Source of the DNA: Vreelandella stevensii S18214
GTDB lineage: Bacteria > Pseudomonadota > Gammaproteobacteria > Pseudomonadales > Halomonadaceae
Assembly (NCBI RefSeq): GCF_000275725.1
Contig: NZ_AJTS01000040.1
Coordinates: 1-64,000 of the forward strand
Reading direction: 5' to 3'
Length of the DNA: 64,000 nucleotides
The notes under the pieces are model-generated. The model searched no databases and had not been told where the DNA came from. It was given only the letters and a program-made list of their open reading frames with translations. Numbering within the stretch: the stretch's first letter is position 1; the number at the start of each line of letters is the position of its first letter. The position numbers were made by a program, and so were the translations under genes. Shown here one piece after another: positions 62,759 to 64,000 of the stretch.

Positions 62759-64000
62759 ATGAATTACACAAAAAATACAGGCAAAATTGTGCTATCAATA
62801 CCACCTCTGCTGTCCGTGCAATCCCTTGATGTCACGTTCGGATCCCACAGGGTCGTCCAGGATCTCACGTTTGACCTTCACGCTGGTCAAACCTTGGCGA
62901 TCGTCGGCGAGTCCGGGTCGGGCAAATCCATGGCCTCACTCGCCATAATGGGTCTAGTACAGTATCTCAACGCAACCATCGCCAAGGGACATATTTTTTA
63001 TCGCAATACGAGCGATAAAGCGCCGCTGGATTTAACAACGCTTGCTGACAAGGAGATGCGCAAGATCCGTGGAAAAGAGATCTCAATGATCTTCCAGGAA
63101 CCGATGACATCACTCAATCCGGTTTATACCATCGGCGACCAGATCACTGAAGTGCTCCTGCTTCACGGCGATTACAGCAAAGCGACAGCACGCGAAGAAG
63201 CTTTAAAGCTACTGCGCTTAGTCCGCTTGGCAGATGCCGAATCGCTTTTGAAACGCTACCCACACCAGCTTTCAGGCGGTATGCGCCAACGAGTAATGAT
63301 CGCCATGGCGTTAGCTTGCAAACCCAAGGTTCTCGTGGCCGATGAGCCTACCACAGCGCTAGACGTTACCATTCAGGCGCAGATTCTCACCATCATTCGC
63401 GATCTCCAGAAAGAGCTCGGGATGGCCGTAATTTTCATCACCCATGACATGGGCGTTGTGGCGGAAGTAGCCGACCACGTAGTAGTGATGCGTAACGGCA
63501 AGAAGGTAGAAGAGGCGAATGTCTCCACATTGTTCACCTCGCCTCAGGCCCCCTACACCCAAGCACTACTAGCGGCAGTGCCCAAACTTGGCAGCATGCA
63601 GGGTGAAGCCCTTCCTCGGGCTGAGCCGCTTATGACCTTTGATGGCGAAAAGGTCGTTACCCAAGGTGTATCTACGCTCCAAGATACCGTGCGTGCGCAA
63701 GAAATACCGGTGGTCAGCGTGCGTAATCTGGTCACACGCTTTGATATCAACAAAGGTTTTTTTGGCGGGGTGAGCCATCGCGTCCACGCTGTTGAGCACG
63801 TCAGCTTCGACATCTTTCCTGGAGAGACACTGGCGCTAGTGGGCGAATCAGGCTCGGGCAAGTCCACCATAGGACGAACTATCCAGCAACTGCAGAAAAG
63901 TACCAGCGGCGATATCACCTTCTCCGGCAGGCCGGTCGTACAAATGTCACGCAGCGAAAAAATGAAGCTTCGCCAAGAAGTGCAGTACATTTTCCAGGAT
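62759..64000 (+). CDS. Dipeptide/oligopeptide ABC transporter, double ATP-binding protein (partial)
   Basis: Runs off the right edge; 414 codons visible. Two fused OppD/OppF-type ATPase domains, as in GsiA and YejF. First domain Walker [18 protein letters not shown] and [12 protein letters not shown]; second begins near residue 318 and shows [14 protein letters not shown] before the window ends. Would power uptake of peptides, glutathione or similar. The start at 62759 is the first in-frame ATG but the family often starts nearer VQSLDV, so it may be later. Its permease and binding-protein genes would be expected downstream. Confidence 0.85.
   Translation, partial: MNYTKNTGKIVLSIPPLLSVQSLDVTFGSHRVVQDLTFDLHAGQTLAIVGESGSGKSMASLAIMGLVQYLNATIAKGHIFYRNTSDKAPLDLTTLADKEMRKIRGKEISMIFQEPMTSLNPVYTIGDQITEVLLLHGDYSKATAREEALKLLRLVRLADAESLLKRYPHQLSGGMRQRVMIAMALACKPKVLVADEPTTALDVTIQAQILTIIRDLQKELGMAVIFITHDMGVVAEVADHVVVMRNGKKVEEANVSTLFTSPQAPYTQALLAAVPKLGSMQGEALPRAEPLMTFDGEKVVTQGVSTLQDTVRAQEIPVVSVRNLVTRFDINKGFFGGVSHRVHAVEHVSFDIFPGETLALVGESGSGKSTIGRTIQQLQKSTSGDITFSGRPVVQMSRSEKMKLRQEVQYIFQD

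Noticed and set aside
1-64000. tRNA/rRNA genes, CRISPR arrays, prophage or integrase/attachment sites
   Set aside because: None recognised on either strand by eye; mobile DNA is limited to the two insertion sequences.

Overview
The window looks like chromosomal DNA of a GC-rich gammaproteobacterium, most plausibly a Halomonadaceae member (Halomonas or a relative). That is an inference from protein style, heme-uptake layout and gene mix; there is no rRNA or other taxonomic marker in the window. It is an accessory, catabolism-rich region: nearly every block is a transporter plus a short degradative pathway plus a local regulator. I saw no tRNA, rRNA, CRISPR array or prophage.

Layout. (1) 1-2.4 kb: the start of a four-carbon acid sugar kinase gene, an L-threonate-dehydrogenase-like gene and a divergent LacI regulator with a double operator. 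(2) 2.4-4.3 kb: an amidase, then a deletion scar where the ends of a ridA and a GntR/FCD regulator gene meet. (3) 4.7-5.5 kb: an AT-richer orphan rhlA homologue. (4) 5.7-11.7 kb: a complete heme-uptake operon (hemP, TonB receptor, hemS, hmuTUV) behind a probable Fur box. (5) 11.7-16.2 kb: a probable mevalonate-use module (class II HMG-CoA reductase, a TctA-type permease, a tiny membrane protein) with a divergent MocR regulator and its operator. (6) 16.2-23.75 kb: a tetronate-type operon (GntR regulator, a SAF-domain dehydrogenase, TctCBA transporter, OtnK kinase, OtnC decarboxylase). Its kinase is about 98.5% identical at DNA level, over 200 bp, to the partial kinase at the window start. (7) 23.75-25.5 kb: ACC deaminase with its Lrp-type regulator. 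(8) 25.6-27.5 kb: a small unknown gene and an mgtE magnesium transporter gene broken by one in-frame TAG.

(9) 27.6-52 kb is a large inositol region. It has a complete myo-inositol pathway (iolG, iolE, iolD, iolB, an iolC-DUF2090 fusion, iolA, iolI, a second isomerase-like gene), an inositol-type ABC transporter, and a second cluster of three Gfo/Idh/MocA dehydrogenases plus an IolE-like dehydratase under its own LacI regulator. An NCS1-family permease adjoins it. Five short palindromes of form RGAA-N6-TTCY lie upstream of the iol operons, the ABC transporter, the NCS1 permease and the RpiR-type regulator gene, which suggests one IolR regulon. The regulator gene itself is split by an IS1380-family element with a 5-bp target duplication.

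(10) 52-57.3 kb: a TauE/SafE permease, a DMT exporter, a HAD phosphatase and a GAF-PAS-GAF-GGDEF-EAL protein whose GGDEF motif is degenerate. (11) 57.5-61.8 kb: an HDOD-GGDEF protein gene interrupted by an IS66-family element with an 8-bp target duplication. (12) 61.8-64 kb: a TRAP-permease remnant, a MarR-like regulator and the start of a double-ATPase peptide ABC gene that runs off the end.

A theme of the window is recent loss of control genes: two IS insertions with intact target duplications, one nonsense codon and one two-gene deletion. The inositol and c-di-GMP insertions can both be reversed on paper by precise excision to give uninterrupted reading frames.
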